64,000 nt of DNA, from NCBI GenBank assembly GCA_905221605.1, contig CAJNDS010000216.1:1-64000 (forward strand). The letters are read 5' to 3'. Below the pieces are notes generated by a model. The model saw only the letters and a program-made list of their open reading frames with translations. It did not search any database and was not told where the DNA came from. Below are positions 36,809-48,655 of the stretch, in pieces (positions within the stretch are counted from its first letter, which is position 1; each line of letters begins with the position of its first letter). Position numbers and translations under genes: made by a program. This stretch comes from Symbiodinium natans (Eukaryota; Sar; Dinophyceae; Suessiales; Symbiodiniaceae).

Positions 36809-37171
36809 TCAGCTCTGCTGGCGGACACGCCATACTCGCGCTACATACTCGACACGGGCGCTCTCAAACATGACACCACACGATCGGATGATGATCAAGA
36901 TGTGAACGCACAGGGCTTCGTGAATCACTCGACAATGTGCAATGGCGGCCTGCAGATGTGCAAGGTTCAAGTGGGGCACAGGGTACGTGAGGAACCCTTC
37001 TTCCTTGTGAAGAAAAACGGTTTTGTAACCGCATTCTCCATCTGCCACCGTCTCACGTTGCACAAGATACAAGCTCAGCAACCAAGGGACTTCTAGGAGC
37101 AGGGACTCTCGCCAATTGCTCCAGGCCGACTCATACACAAATGTGTGATGCAAACGGTTCCACTCAAACAC
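36809..37171 (-). other. Possible minus-strand exon, function unknown
   Basis: A 120-codon open frame holds YKTVFLHKEEGFLTYPVP and HLQAAIAHCRVIHEALCVHI. Another open frame on the plus strand overlaps it. Orientation follows the neighbours and is weakly supported. Confidence 0.25.
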
Positions 37172-38030
37172 TCGGCCGAGACATCACACGCCGAGCATTT
37201 CTGTCCGTGGGTGATGTTTGGCACCGTTGTTGCATTCACAAAGCTGTGCAGAATCATGGTCATGCAGGTGCAGTTGCAGGAATTAGGATTGCGGAAGCAG
37301 CAGCTCGTGCAGCCGCTCACGCTGCTGCGAAGACGAAGGCTCAAACCGCTTCTCAAGCTGCCGCTGCTAGCATTCGGAGTCGGAGTACTCAAGCTCCACT
37401 TCGCAGGTACTTCGGCACGCATAGCCATGCCGGGGTTGGACTTTCTTCCGGCAGTCGCGAGCCCTGTCGCATCGCGGCCTTCGAAGCGCAGTCGACCAGA
37501 AGTCGGGCGCCCGAAGGGATCGGCGGAACAGCAGGTTCAAGTGCTCAGCCAACAGTTCAGCAGATGTGTCAAATCTTAGCCAGTCACGATCACAGCCTTC
37601 GAGAGTTGGAAGCTTGGTCAACTCTAACTTGGTTGCTCGATCAGAACAGCGAGCTCGCGAAGCATCTGCTGGCTCACATGGATGCCTGGAAGCAGAAATC
37701 GCAACAGGGGCAGCCTCATCCAGATGGACCGGCCAGGCTCACCGTAGGAGCAGCTCTGGCGACATGGGTGCTAGACAGTCCTGAGCGGCGTGCTGCTTGT
37801 CCCCAGTTTGCGGTTGCCCATGACAAGATTGCGTCGATTGCATTCAGCTCGCTTTCGTGAAGCCAATCAAGGATGGGCAAATCCTTCTCAAAATCAGGCC
37901 CCACCTGCAGATGCGGGACGCATGGACAGAAGTCAGCGCAGTGCTGTCTGCAGAGGATTTCGCTGAGACAAAGGACACGGCGGCACCTCCTGGGCCAATC
38001 ATTCGCAGTCTCACAAAGGGTGACAAGTAG
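37141..38030 (+). pseudogene. Frameshifted plus-strand ORF of unknown family, possible retroelement fragment
   Basis: Frame 37,141-37,860 (239 codons, no introns) encodes an Ala-rich stretch (AEAAARAAAHAAAKTKAQ), then SLRELEAWSTLTWLLDQNSE and FAVAHDKIASIAF, ending at TGA. A second frame, offset by one base, overlaps the stop and continues VKPIKDGQILLKIRPHLQMR to TDAAPPGP-like residues and a TAG at about 38,030. The protein sense of the two frames is continuous, so a small indel near 37,845-37,857 probably broke one ORF. It is intronless, on the opposite strand to the host genes and next to a LINE fragment. That suggests a decayed mobile-element ORF, but no catalytic motif is present. Confidence 0.45.
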
Positions 38031-38249
38031 CTATGAAGCCAATTTTTGCATTTTGTCTTGCACATAAGTGCTCAAGCTTGCAGTGTTTGAAGAGGGGAAC
38101 TGTGCCCCCCTCGGAGCCTAACCCCTTTTTGCAAAGGGTCGCAGGGCCAGCTTTTGAGGGAATTGTTGCACACCAGCTTCAAGCTCGTGTGCGCAGTCCT
38201 AGTACTGTGGTTACACAACAGCGGGATGTAGATATGCAAACGCTGAAAC

Positions 38250-38626
38250 TTCACCACTATGTGGTTGCAATGCAAATGCAATGTTGCATTCACAGGAGAA
38301 GGAGCATGCAAGTGGTACCGTTCACAAGCCGTGGCCCACAACCATGCCAGCTGACTTCGCCAAGGTTCTGGTTTCCCTGACTCAAAATCCCTGACACCAC
38401 TAAGCAAGGCTCGGTACGTCAAGTGCTCTTCACTTCTTCGGAGAACATGACCAAAATAGGCTAACTTACGCGGGAAAAGGGCATGAGGCGGACAGGAAAG
38501 TGTTCGGAAATTGTCCATCAGTGCATACGTCACCCGCTTAGGAATTGAAAGCTGCAGTAACTTGATAAGCGCAAGGTTCTGTGATACCCTGATGGTGTCC
38601 AGGTTGTTCTGCGTGGGCATGACCAA
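38250..38626 (-). pseudogene. LINE-type reverse transcriptase C-terminal remnant
   Basis: The minus-strand frame reads LALIKLLQLSIPKRVTYALM, then FPRKLAYFGHVLRRSEEHL and RDFESGKPEPWRSQLAWLW. The R-K-L-x-x-F-G-H-V-L-R-R signature lies C-terminal to the RT domain in many non-LTR retrotransposon proteins. The catalytic RT part is absent, so this is a 5'-truncated or decayed copy. It is arranged tail to tail with the plus-strand fragment at 37.1-38.0 kb. Confidence 0.6.
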
Positions 38627-38649
38627 GGGGCTAAACCAGAGAAAGCGAG

Positions 38650-40300
38650 ACCCTATGTATTTGTGAACCCCAAACCCTAAACCGGAAACCCTAAACCGGA
38701 TCTGAGAACTTCTGAAAGACCCGAGGTTCCCCTCTCAGCTCCAGCACCAGACTCTGCAGCTCATCTCTTGCAGCATCCGGCCTTGGCTTCTTGGCTTCTC
38801 AGAACCAACCGCCTCCGGAAAAGAACCTGCGAAAACCCTACAAAAAGCCGAAGGTCGTGAAGGAGGACATTTCAGGTAGACATCCGGCATGCAATATGGT
38901 GCTAGAGTGCGCGAGTGATGGCTGCGATGACCGGAGCCCTCCTCTTTGCTTGATGGCGCCCAGATTCTCATACATGAAGGACCTATCGCCTAAAAAGCAA
39001 ACACACTGGCGACACCTTTCCCTGGGCAGTTCGGCAAAGTCCATTCGTTCTGGTTCTTGTTGGATCTTTGGAGCCTCTGGACGTGGGTGAGAAATGGTTT
39101 CTCCACAACAAACATCCGTCGGACAGAGAGAGGCACGACTGGAGAATGTGCAAGTTTTCGGACTAAACCCTAAGCTCTATCTGAGATACCATGGGTGGCT
39201 CCTGAAATGGTGCTGAAAAACACTGGTGGGGGACTTGGCCAAAGCACAGCTTTGCGGCCAACTCCTCGATGCACTTCAGGTTGTGCATGAGCTTCTCTTC
39301 TACCTCTTGTGATTTGCATATATATATATATATGTACACATATTTTCTCTAGATGTATATGTAAACATCCACCTCTGTATGTTATAGATGTGTTCATCAT
39401 TCATACAAAACTATTCCAATATCTCTAGATGTACTGACATGTGTATGTACATGTTACGCCCCACGGGGCCCCCAAAAACCCCGTTGCCTGGCAGATCTGG
39501 AGAAAGTAGGGGTTGGCAGCTGGTGGCAAGAAGCTGCCTCCAAAGGGCGCAATCGGGCTTCTTTTTGTTCTTTGAGCTGAGTTCTCAACTGTGTCACACA
39601 CCCCGCAGGCCACAGCGTGCCTCGAAAGATACCCGGCGTCTCTATTCCAGCTGCCTGGTCCTGCAGGGCCAGGGAAGAGATCACCACATCACCCCACATT
39701 CGAGACACACCAAAACCCAAATACCAACTGCTAGGGCACCCTTCGGTCTGATCGGTCCGAGGTGGGACTTGTCACAGCTGTGACAGAGTTGAGGATCTTC
39801 TGTTGCATCCGCTGCTGGAGCTCCATACGGCTGATCTGCTGAGCGATGCCATCATGATACTGCTGGAGAACCTGTGCGCAAGCCATCGCACGATTCGACC
39901 CCAAGTATCCCAAACACTTCACCAGGGCATCTTTGCTACATCAAGGGATTGTCCAAAGTAGGGGAGGGCGGGGGGGGGGGGGGGGGTATGTAAACATTTT
40001 GAAAAGCCCCTAGGCCCTAAGCTTTAGTGCAGGAATCCCGAGCCTTCTGCCGAGAGCAGCATTTTTGAAGAAACTGCAGCTGCTCCTCTGAGAGTTGTGC
40101 TTCAAAACGCTCGGAGACATGTACATGAAAAGGCATCCAAATGAAAAGTGGAGAATTCAACCCATCCCCACGAACAACTCCTCTGTCAGCTCGTATCTTC
40201 GACTCTTGCCCAGCATCTCCTCCAATTCTTCGACCCGCTTCCTTAAGGCGACACAGGTGATGCAAGCAAGCATTGCCCACTGAATCAGACTTGTGACGAT
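38650..40300 (-). CDS. Coiled-coil protein exons, function unknown
   Basis: Minus-strand coding-like stretches, upstream to downstream. 40,290-40,165 reads LACITCVALRKRVEELEEML, then GKSRRYELTEELFVGM. 40,150-40,040 holds HVHVSERFEAQLSEEQLQFL. 39,900-39,750 reads AMACAQVLQQYHDGIAQQIS, then RMELQQRMQQKILNSVT. 39,600-39,500 holds TQLRTQLKEQKEARLRPLE. 39,285-39,220 holds LHNLKCIEELAAKLCFGQ. 39,040-38,850 holds MDFAELPRERCRQC and FMYENLGAIKQRGGLRS. Heptad-like spacing in two exons predicts coiled coil. Whether this is one gene is inference. Confidence 0.5.
39315..39365. repeat. (TA)n tract
   Basis: (AT)n followed by TGTACACATATTTTC; a similar ATGT/ATAC-rich run is at 42,700-42,775 and 42,850-43,020. 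Confidence 0.7.
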
Positions 40301-40424
40301 CCAAACATGGCAGCATGTGGTTCAACACATTGAAAATGGAAAGCCAAGGCTAAACGTAAACACACTGAGCCCCTGGGTGACTCGCACTGGAGAACACCAA
40401 GTAAACCCGCGGATACAGAGACTC

Positions 40425-41700
40425 GCTCTCTCTCTCTCTCTCTTCTTTTTCTTCTTCTTCTTACTAGTATTAGAAGAACGTAAACTGTGCTCTCTTTTAT
40501 TTCTCTTATTCGTTCGCGGTTTCATTCTAATGCTAATGTAAAGGGGAGAATAATACTAATAGAGGGCGTACTTGCATTCATTACATTTTCTCCTTTTAGT
40601 AATCTTTTCTCTCTTCCCATTAAAATATTATCGTAGTTCTTTCTCTTTCTTATCTTGTTATCTTATAATTAGTAGGATTAATTAAAGGGGATATTATTAC
40701 GGTAAATTCACTAGTTAATTTAGCTTATTCTTCTCCTTCTTCTTCTTCTGCTGGGCATGAGGAAGCGCGAGGGCTCCCCCGCGTGCGAGGGCGCCCGAGT
40801 GCGAGGTCCACGTGATACTGCTTACCAGGGTCCCCCTGTCGGTGATTTTCCCTGGTGTGATCATTGTGAAAATGGAAACTGCTTGTGGAACTCACCCCCC
40901 CCCCCGACGATACCGGAGTTTGACAAGTACAACACCAGCTATCGATGCTCGCAGTTTCCTTGGGGAGTCGGGAAAAAAGTGCATGCCTATCTCATGTTGG
41001 TTTGGAGGTTTTCCCCGCCCCTCTCTCTCTCTCACAGGCAAGGCAGCTCCAAGCTCCGTATACCTCTGTGGCCGGGTCTCTGCATAACGCTTTGCTGCTA
41101 CTGATCATCACAAGAGCCATGCAAGGGAAGGCATGACCGGTCATTGTCGTGGAGGGAGGTCCGAAGCGAGAGAGAGAGAGAGAGGGAGAGAGAGAGCAGA
41201 GGAGAGAGAAGAGAGAGGGGAGAGAAGAGAGAGAGGAGAGGAGAGAAAGCGAGTGCGCCACCAGCCCCGGAGCATCAACATGGCATGCCCCCATGGTTGC
41301 TTCGCTCGCCGTGGTTCTGCTTCCTGCTGGAGCCAGCATGCATATGCCCATTGCCAGCAGGGTTTAGGGTTTAGATGGGGCACCAGCAAGGGTGAAAAGG
41401 GCCAAATAATAAGTCCTTTAAAGGGGCCCTTTTCATCTCCCTCATTCGTGCGGTTAACAGGTTCATGGTTTCGTTCGTCAAAAAGCCCAAGTAAATAGCA
41501 TGTTTTCATGCGTTCCTTATAAAATATGCTAATTTAATATGCTTTTTGCTCTCTTCACGGAATAATAAGGGAGTGAAGGGAGAGAACGTAACGTGTGTAA
41601 GGGCGCAATAATAATAAAGGCAAAGCGCGCCCACAATATTATTCTCTTCATGTTATCCCGGGCGTCCATTAATCATATAATAATTGATCACAGTCCGGAA
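40425..41700. other. Compositionally distinct block (CT/CTT-rich, AT-rich, GA-rich)
   Basis: (CT)n at 40,426-40,442 is followed by an AT-rich, TAATA-rich stretch to about 40,745. A more ordinary interval then carries a GA-rich run at 41,166-41,252 and a TTTAGGG tract at 41,360-41,374. A second AT-rich stretch spans 41,515-41,700. No coding exon is evident inside. The two AT-rich flanks differ sharply from the surrounding DNA. Confidence 0.45.
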
Positions 41701-41799
41701 TCGTTGACTGTCCCATTCAGCCTGAGCTACTGTTGCATCAGCGCCCCCCTTGCAGTCGCTTTTCTCACTGTGTATCTGTGCACCTTCTAGCGCGCAGGT

Positions 41800-42700
41800 G
41801 AGAGTGGAGTGCTCTCAGGCCATCCTTAAGATCCTCTAGTGATCCCCATTGTAGGTCGTTTCCGCGCAAACCACATACAAATTACATCGCGTGCCTACAG
41901 CATCGAAGTCGAGCAGTAGAAAAGGTTGACGAGTGCTGCCATCTTTGCAACCTTCGCAATGTCTAATACCTGTATGCTTGCTTGCAAGCTTATGTTATCC
42001 TGTGCTGGATTCCGTTGGTCAGGGCTCGAGTGCGGATGTCGAAACAACAATTTCTTCTCGCGTGTGCTCGGGGTGCAGATGGCCACCTCATGGCACCTCT
42101 CTGGTCCTCTCTGGATAGGGTCTCCACAGAGCAAGTGCACGAACACTCGGGGGCCGGAGCATGAGGCATCAGGCCAGAATCCTTGCGCCTAGCATTGCCT
42201 TCATCCGTCTGGCCCACCCAACGGGACGTGAACTGACCTGCAACCAGCATATGGGCAACAAGCAGCCTCAAAATGAGACGTAACTGAGCAGAGATGAACT
42301 CAAAGATGTTGACCAACCCACCATCCACAGTGTCCGAGTGGAGCCACACTTGCTGACGCGGGAGCGTGCTCAACACAATCTCGCACTGCTGACCCTGAGA
42401 TACAATCCACATTTCCTTACCAACGACAGTACCTTGCACATGCCGCCTGTGTTTCCCACGTGTGACAGCGCCGACACCAACTGGACATAATGCTCGATAA
42501 TAACCCCCCCCCCCCCCCCGGCAAAACATCGGCCACCTGGACATGCACCACTCCCAAGACAACTTCCTGTCATGTGCACTGTCATGCTGGAGGCTTGCTC
42601 TTCCAAGACGGACCGTCGTTGCTTCTGTCCCACCATTCGTGGCGCTGGGCGAGTCGCCCTGAAACCTACAAACCACTAAGAACAGATCACTGCACCTTAT
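41800..42700 (-). CDS. Possible minus-strand exons, unknown
   Basis: A 264-codon minus-strand open frame spans 42,784-41,990. Its most protein-like section, about 42,440-42,250, reads GTVVGKEMWIVSQGQQCEIV, then LSTLPRQQVWLHSDTVDGGL. It may join the exon at 43.1-43.4 kb. No domain recognised. Confidence 0.3.
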
Positions 42701-43099
42701 CTGATATGTGTATATACATTTGCAATATCTACATACATATATGTATATATACATATATATATATGTATGTATGTTATCATACACAATCCTTCATGACCCG
42801 AGTGCCCAGGTAACAGGCTCAGTTGGAGTTAGCTGCCTTGCTGTTTCTATGTATACATACGCACACATATACATATACGTCATATAGTCATAGAAATATA
42901 TACACATGCTTGTGTGTGCGGATATGCAGATATTGTTTTTGTGTGCATATAATGAAAACATACCATTGTACGCATGTAATTACAAAACATCAGTGATCAA
43001 CACATGTATGTATATATCTATACATCCAGAGTAAAAAAAATTGCAGCTTGGCGGCTGCAGCTTTGCTGTTCTCTCCAAAGCTGCATCCCGATCTGCACG

Positions 43100-43402
43100 T
43101 ATGTGCCTCAAACTCAACAGCACGCGGCGAAAACAAAAGCAGCGCGAAAACCCTAAACATGCGGTAAAGTGGGCAAGTGCTTCGATCAGCACTTCCTGTC
43201 CCATTTCTGGGTGTAGCTCAGGCTGAATGACAAGAACTCTGACGCTGTCGACCATGAGACCTAGCTCACCTAACTTTGTGCAATCCGCAGCACTCCATTT
43301 CCTTGAAGAGTCCTTCCACCACTGCATCTGACACAACGCCGGCCTGGGCAATGGAGGGCTTACAAACTGGAAACGTGCACTTCGCGCAGGCTTTGGAGAC
43401 AC
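43100..43402 (-). CDS. Minus-strand exon, unknown protein
   Basis: The frame holds WWKDSSRKWSAADCTKLGEL, then GLMVDSVRVLVIQPELHPEM and GQEVLIEALAHFTA. It lies 350 bp downstream of the hybrid kinase stop codon in the same orientation, so it probably belongs to the next gene. The kinase frame closes at TAA 43,751 without needing it. No family recognised. Confidence 0.45.
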
Positions 43403-43750
43403 CAGTCACTCACCAGTCCCAGCTGTCTGCATCTGCGGAACCGGCTGTGTAGATGGCTGCGTCAACTGTTGCATCCTGTCCTGGCCATGACGCGCTCAAG
43501 AAAAATGCAGCACTTTTCGAGTGAGGGATGCACGCTGCGAATCAGCAACAGCGTGCGACCACACAACATGATCTCTTTGTACAAGGAAACACATGCCACA
43601 ACACGTGCGACAACTCATGTGACAGCACATGCGACAAAATTTCTTGCAATCATAGTCATGATTGTCCTTGACATTATTTCGTTCATGTTGACCTTCAGGT
43701 TTTACATGTTAGAGAAAGTCGATGTATGCTCGACTATATACGACTTATGT

Positions 43751-46700
43751 TTAGCATGTATGAATGCCACTGGATGCCGTCGACTCCTGTGTTGCAAGAG
43801 AGCGGATGCTCAGCTGTTCGCGAACAGATTTCAGGATCTCGTCCCTTCCAAAGGGCTTCCTCAGATTGCGGGCTTACTTTGTCAATGAGGGTGCTTGCTT
43901 TCTTGTTACTTCCACGCTTCGTTTTGAGAGGATGCTATCTAGCAGGGTCCGCTACATTCCGCCTCTTCGCAGGTACCAGCAACTATAACTATAACCCCAA
44001 AAGCTACTCGCAGAAGCAGCTCAGCTGGCCGTCTTGGTATGCAGATAGTCTAGGGGCTCCGAAGTTCGAATCCACTCCCACGCTTCTCCCAGCCCATCCT
44101 CCCTGCTCCCTTACTTGGCTTGGCCTGGTCATAGGCTTCATGTCCTGAAATCCTTCCTGCTCATCCTGCTTCTAGACCTTCCCTCCTTTAGTCACACCAA
44201 GAATCTTAAGGCCCCGTGGCACATCAACAGAAACCGCTCTTGGTGCATCAGGGGCCTCACTGTTACCGCTGCCACTTACTAAGCCACTAAGCTGTGCCAA
44301 GCCGCATGATGTACTCATTGGCCCCCAATGCTAGAAGCTCGCGTATTGACTCCTCAATGGCAGGCGTTTTGATCAAGCTTTTCACACCGCGCGAGTCCCA
44401 TCCGTGCCTGGCTGCTCAGTGCAGAAATGATAATCACCGGCAGTTGTTCCTTCGTGTACAACTTGCGCACCACCTTCCTTGGACTTGCAGTAGCTGTCTT
44501 CTTGACAGCATGAAATTAATGCCATGCAGCCGAATGGCAGCACATGTTGCCCACTCATTTCGGGCATCATCACCTCATGACATCTCATGACGCTATTGCG
44601 CGCCAGGAAGGTTCGTGTGCCACGAGCAAACCAAGGCGCATCAAGCAGGAGCAGACTTGCTGGCCGCGAGATGAGGAACTCCAGAGCTGCCAGGCCGTGT
44701 GATACCACGTGTACCTGCAATTCTTACAGCGCACTCTCACCACACCAAGACCGTGCCCAGGCTAGTGCCCATGCTTTAATGCCCATGCTCGTCACGGTGA
44801 CCAAACTGCAGGCCCTTGCCTCGTATCTGTCCATCTTCAACCTCACTATGACGTCTTACGCCAACAGGCGTGATCGGGCGTGATCAATGCGGAGTATGGC
44901 AAGCAATGCCATTACAGGGACGTCGGGTAATGCCCCCCCAAGAAGCAGGTGCGTGATGGTTTCGAGGTGGACTGGATCGTCATCAACGCACAGGATCGGC
45001 GGGCGTGATGTGCCAGCCTGCCAAGACAGAATGCGCTTCAATGCTACAGAATGCTACACACACATTTGTATGTGGATATGGTCGATAAGAATTCCAGAAA
45101 CCAACGAACCGTGGCCATAGCGGGAGAGGGGTGCAAACCCTTCGGGTTCCCACCTCCGGAGAGCTTTTGGCTGTAGCCAGGCTCGAGCTGGAGTTTCTGC
45201 TTTGTGCCGTCAGAGTCCTTGCGGCCACCGCGGGGTTGCCTCGCGCCACAGGGACGAGAACCTCTGGTTTTTTTTCGTGGCAGGTCATATTCAGCCTCAG
45301 GCACCTCCGCGTTTCTTCTTCTTGAGTGGGGTGCAAAGGCCTATGGCCTATGGAAATCTAGAAGCACGTCCTGTCCAGAATGCAAGAAGGGGACACGCTC
45401 TTTATATAGATTTGAGCTGCTAAAAAAATCGGTGTCAATAACCGCTTCCCTGTTATGGCGCACCTTCAGTGACCTTCAGCTGGAATCCACTTGAGCTCTC
45501 AAACAAGGCACACCCCCTACATTGCAGATTCTCCGAAAGATCGTCACATCGTCACTGCGTCGAGCGAGACATGGATCGAAAAAGGCGTGGGGGTATCGCG
45601 GCGAACACGCACGCCCCCGCAATTGTCAGACGGATGTGGCCGCGCGTGCCGCAGTACACATCTCCCAGTTCCGGGAATGAGCCGATTCGTTCGTTTTCGG
45701 CATCGTCTTCAGCATCCCCTCTAGGACACGGATCCTCTGCTCCGCCTAGGCGTGTGGCAGCGTGACATTTTTGGAGCTCATTCCTTCCGCTGCGTGCTCA
45801 TTTGGGAGCGGACCCAGAGCCCAACGGCCAAGGGCACTACAAGCCATCGACATCCTTCTTATACCCGCAGGACTGCCTGCAATCTCCGTCGCCTCCTTTT
45901 GCTTCTTCTTCTTCTTCGTCCTGGGCACCCCGAAGCCGAGACTCAGACCTTCCTGCGCTTCCTACGTGAGTACACCCGCTTCCATGCTGTTCGGGGCCTT
46001 GGGCGTTAGCCTTTGCAAAAAGATCCTTTCCATGTAAATTTGGAAAGACCCTGATCTGGAACAACTTCCTCCGAGGCCTTTGTGTACAATCGCAATTCTT
46101 GAAGTGCTGCCGCAGATGCACTCCGCTTTGCTCTGCTCGCAAAGACAGCGCCTTGCATGGCACATCAGAAGGCAACACATCGACAGGACAGCGATCGATG
46201 CAAAGCTCTTCTGGCTCCAGGGAACTGCTGGCATCCTTGGTGGAGGCGAACTGTCGTTGTCTTCTGCCTTCAACAACACAGGGGCAATCGGTTTGATAAG
46301 ATGCAGGTGTTCTTTCTTGAGGCCCTGGATACTTCTTATGGGTGCCCACGGGAACAAGCCATGAAATTGTGACTGAGGTCCAATCGAGCTCACAACCGCG
46401 ATCGGGTGAAAAGTTCAGTGGCATAGAAAGCTGACCCAAACCGCTAAACCAAAACGCTCAGGCGGCTGGTTGGACAGCCAAACTCCAACAAATGGCCAAC
46501 ACAGTTTCTCAAACACTTCGGTGTCTGATTTGCCAGCGCATGGCCTCCTCACCAGGCCATTGCTTCATTTTGTAGGGCAGAGTGAAACCTCATGCTCAGG
46601 CTGCGGGAATGAAACGCCCATAACTACCCTGGTCTTCGTGCCATGTTTTGCACTCTTGCACCATAAGCCAACCGCACCAAGACTGCGCTTCTGCGCCTAT

Positions 46701-47842
46701 AATTGCCATGAGGACCCCCCCTTCCCATGCATTATTAAAGTAATAAAAGGAGCCCCCAAGCGACCCAAGGCAGGATCCCAGACCCTGGAATGAATCAACC
46801 CTACCCCAAATCAACAAGGCCAAAGTGTGGAGAAGGTGTCTCTGAAAAGGACCGTCAAAGGCTTCTGGGCTTCGAGGGCGGCACGGAATGTGGAGCCGAC
46901 CCCTTGCTGGGACTCGACGACCAAATCACCGCCGTGCTTCCGAGCCACCTCTGACCCCACTCTTGAGCGCATGAACATAAAGTCCGGATGATCAGTATTT
47001 ACGATGACTATAATAACTATTGACGAAGACGATGAATACAGGAAGGGGTATACAACCTGCCTCGCAGTGAGAAGGCTCCGGTCTGATCTGTTGGGATTCG
47101 TGCTGGTAGTGGTCAGTTGAGTTTTCATGAACATTTTCACAACACAAGGACATGCGCACTAAGCTTACACGCGCCATCTTGTTTGTCTCATCGTGGAATA
47201 TGCTGCACCATGTGCAGAAATTGCAGGCGCAAACCTGTCGTCCTTTTGCAGGATTCGATGCTTCACATGCCTCCGAGCCTGGAAGCTTCCTAGTGGTACA
47301 TTGCTGGATGACCTACACTGGGCTTTATGCACTTGATCCGATTGGAGCTCGGCACGCCTCTCGGCTGATGGACAAGCCGAGGCCGAGCCCGGAGTAGCGC
47401 CGGCTTTCGGAGGTGTCCTGTCAATCACGGCTCTTTAGCGTCACGAGTGGGTCATCCACAAGGCCCTCGGAGGTCCTCTTGGTCGAAAGGCCTCGGGAAC
47501 AGTAGCTTTTGTTCAGCTCAATGATTCTGGTGGTTGCTTTTTCACTGGGTTGAACAGGAGCTTGCAAGGGAGTAGAAGTTGACCAACCATCACAATGTTC
47601 AAAGAACCACAGCATGGGTTATATTCTAGATTCGGACTGCCAACTTGCTGCAGATCTCAATCGCACTCAGAAGTACAAGCTGACCCCACCGACATGCTCA
47701 GAGACAAGGTGCCAAACGGCAAAAACTACAAAAGCCGAGCAAACTCCAGAACAAGACTTCCTGTCTGTGCTTCGACAGTGCCTTGCACAAGCCCCGACAC
47801 CCAAGGGGTCCGTCCGTGCGCGGGCGGGCGGGCGTGGGTGCG

Positions 47843-47938
<96 letters not shown>

Positions 47939-48358
47939 TCTCTGTGTGTGTGTGTGTGTGTCTGTGTGTGTGTGTGTGTGTGTGTGTTTGTGTGTTTTTG
48001 TGTGTGTTGTGTGTGTGTGTGTGTGTGTGTGTCTGTCTGGTCTGTGGTGTGCGTCTCTGTGTGCGTCTCTGTGTGTGTGCGTCTCTGTGTGCTTGTGTTG
48101 TGTGTGTGGCGCGCGTGGTGTGTGGGTGTGTGTGTGGTGTGTGTGTGTGTGTGTGTGTGTGTGTCCTGTCTGTCTGTGTGTCTTCCTGTGTCTGTGTGTC
48201 TGTGGTCTGTGTGTGTGTGTGTGTGGTGTGTTGTTTGTGTGTGTGTGTGTCTGTTGCTGTTTCTGTTGTGTCTGTCTGTTGTGTGTGGTGTGTGTGTGTC
48301 TGTGTGTGTGTGTGTGTGTCTGTGTGTGTCTGTGTGTGTCCTGTGTGCTGTGCTGTGT

Positions 48359-48389
<31 letters not shown>

Positions 48390-48428
48390 CGTCTGTGTGC
48401 GTCTGTGTGCGTCTGTGTGCGTCTGTGT

Positions 48429-48503
<75 letters not shown>

Positions 48504-48586
48504 GTGTGTGTCTGTGTCTGTGTGTGTGTCCTGTGTGTGTGTGTGTTGGTGTGTGTGTGTCTGTGTGTGTGTGTGTGTGTGTGTGG

Positions 48587-48655
<69 letters not shown>

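Noticed and set aside
41141-41509. Overlapping Arg/Glu-rich and Ser/Leu-rich frames
   Set aside because: They arise from the GA-rich simple repeat at 41,166-41,252.
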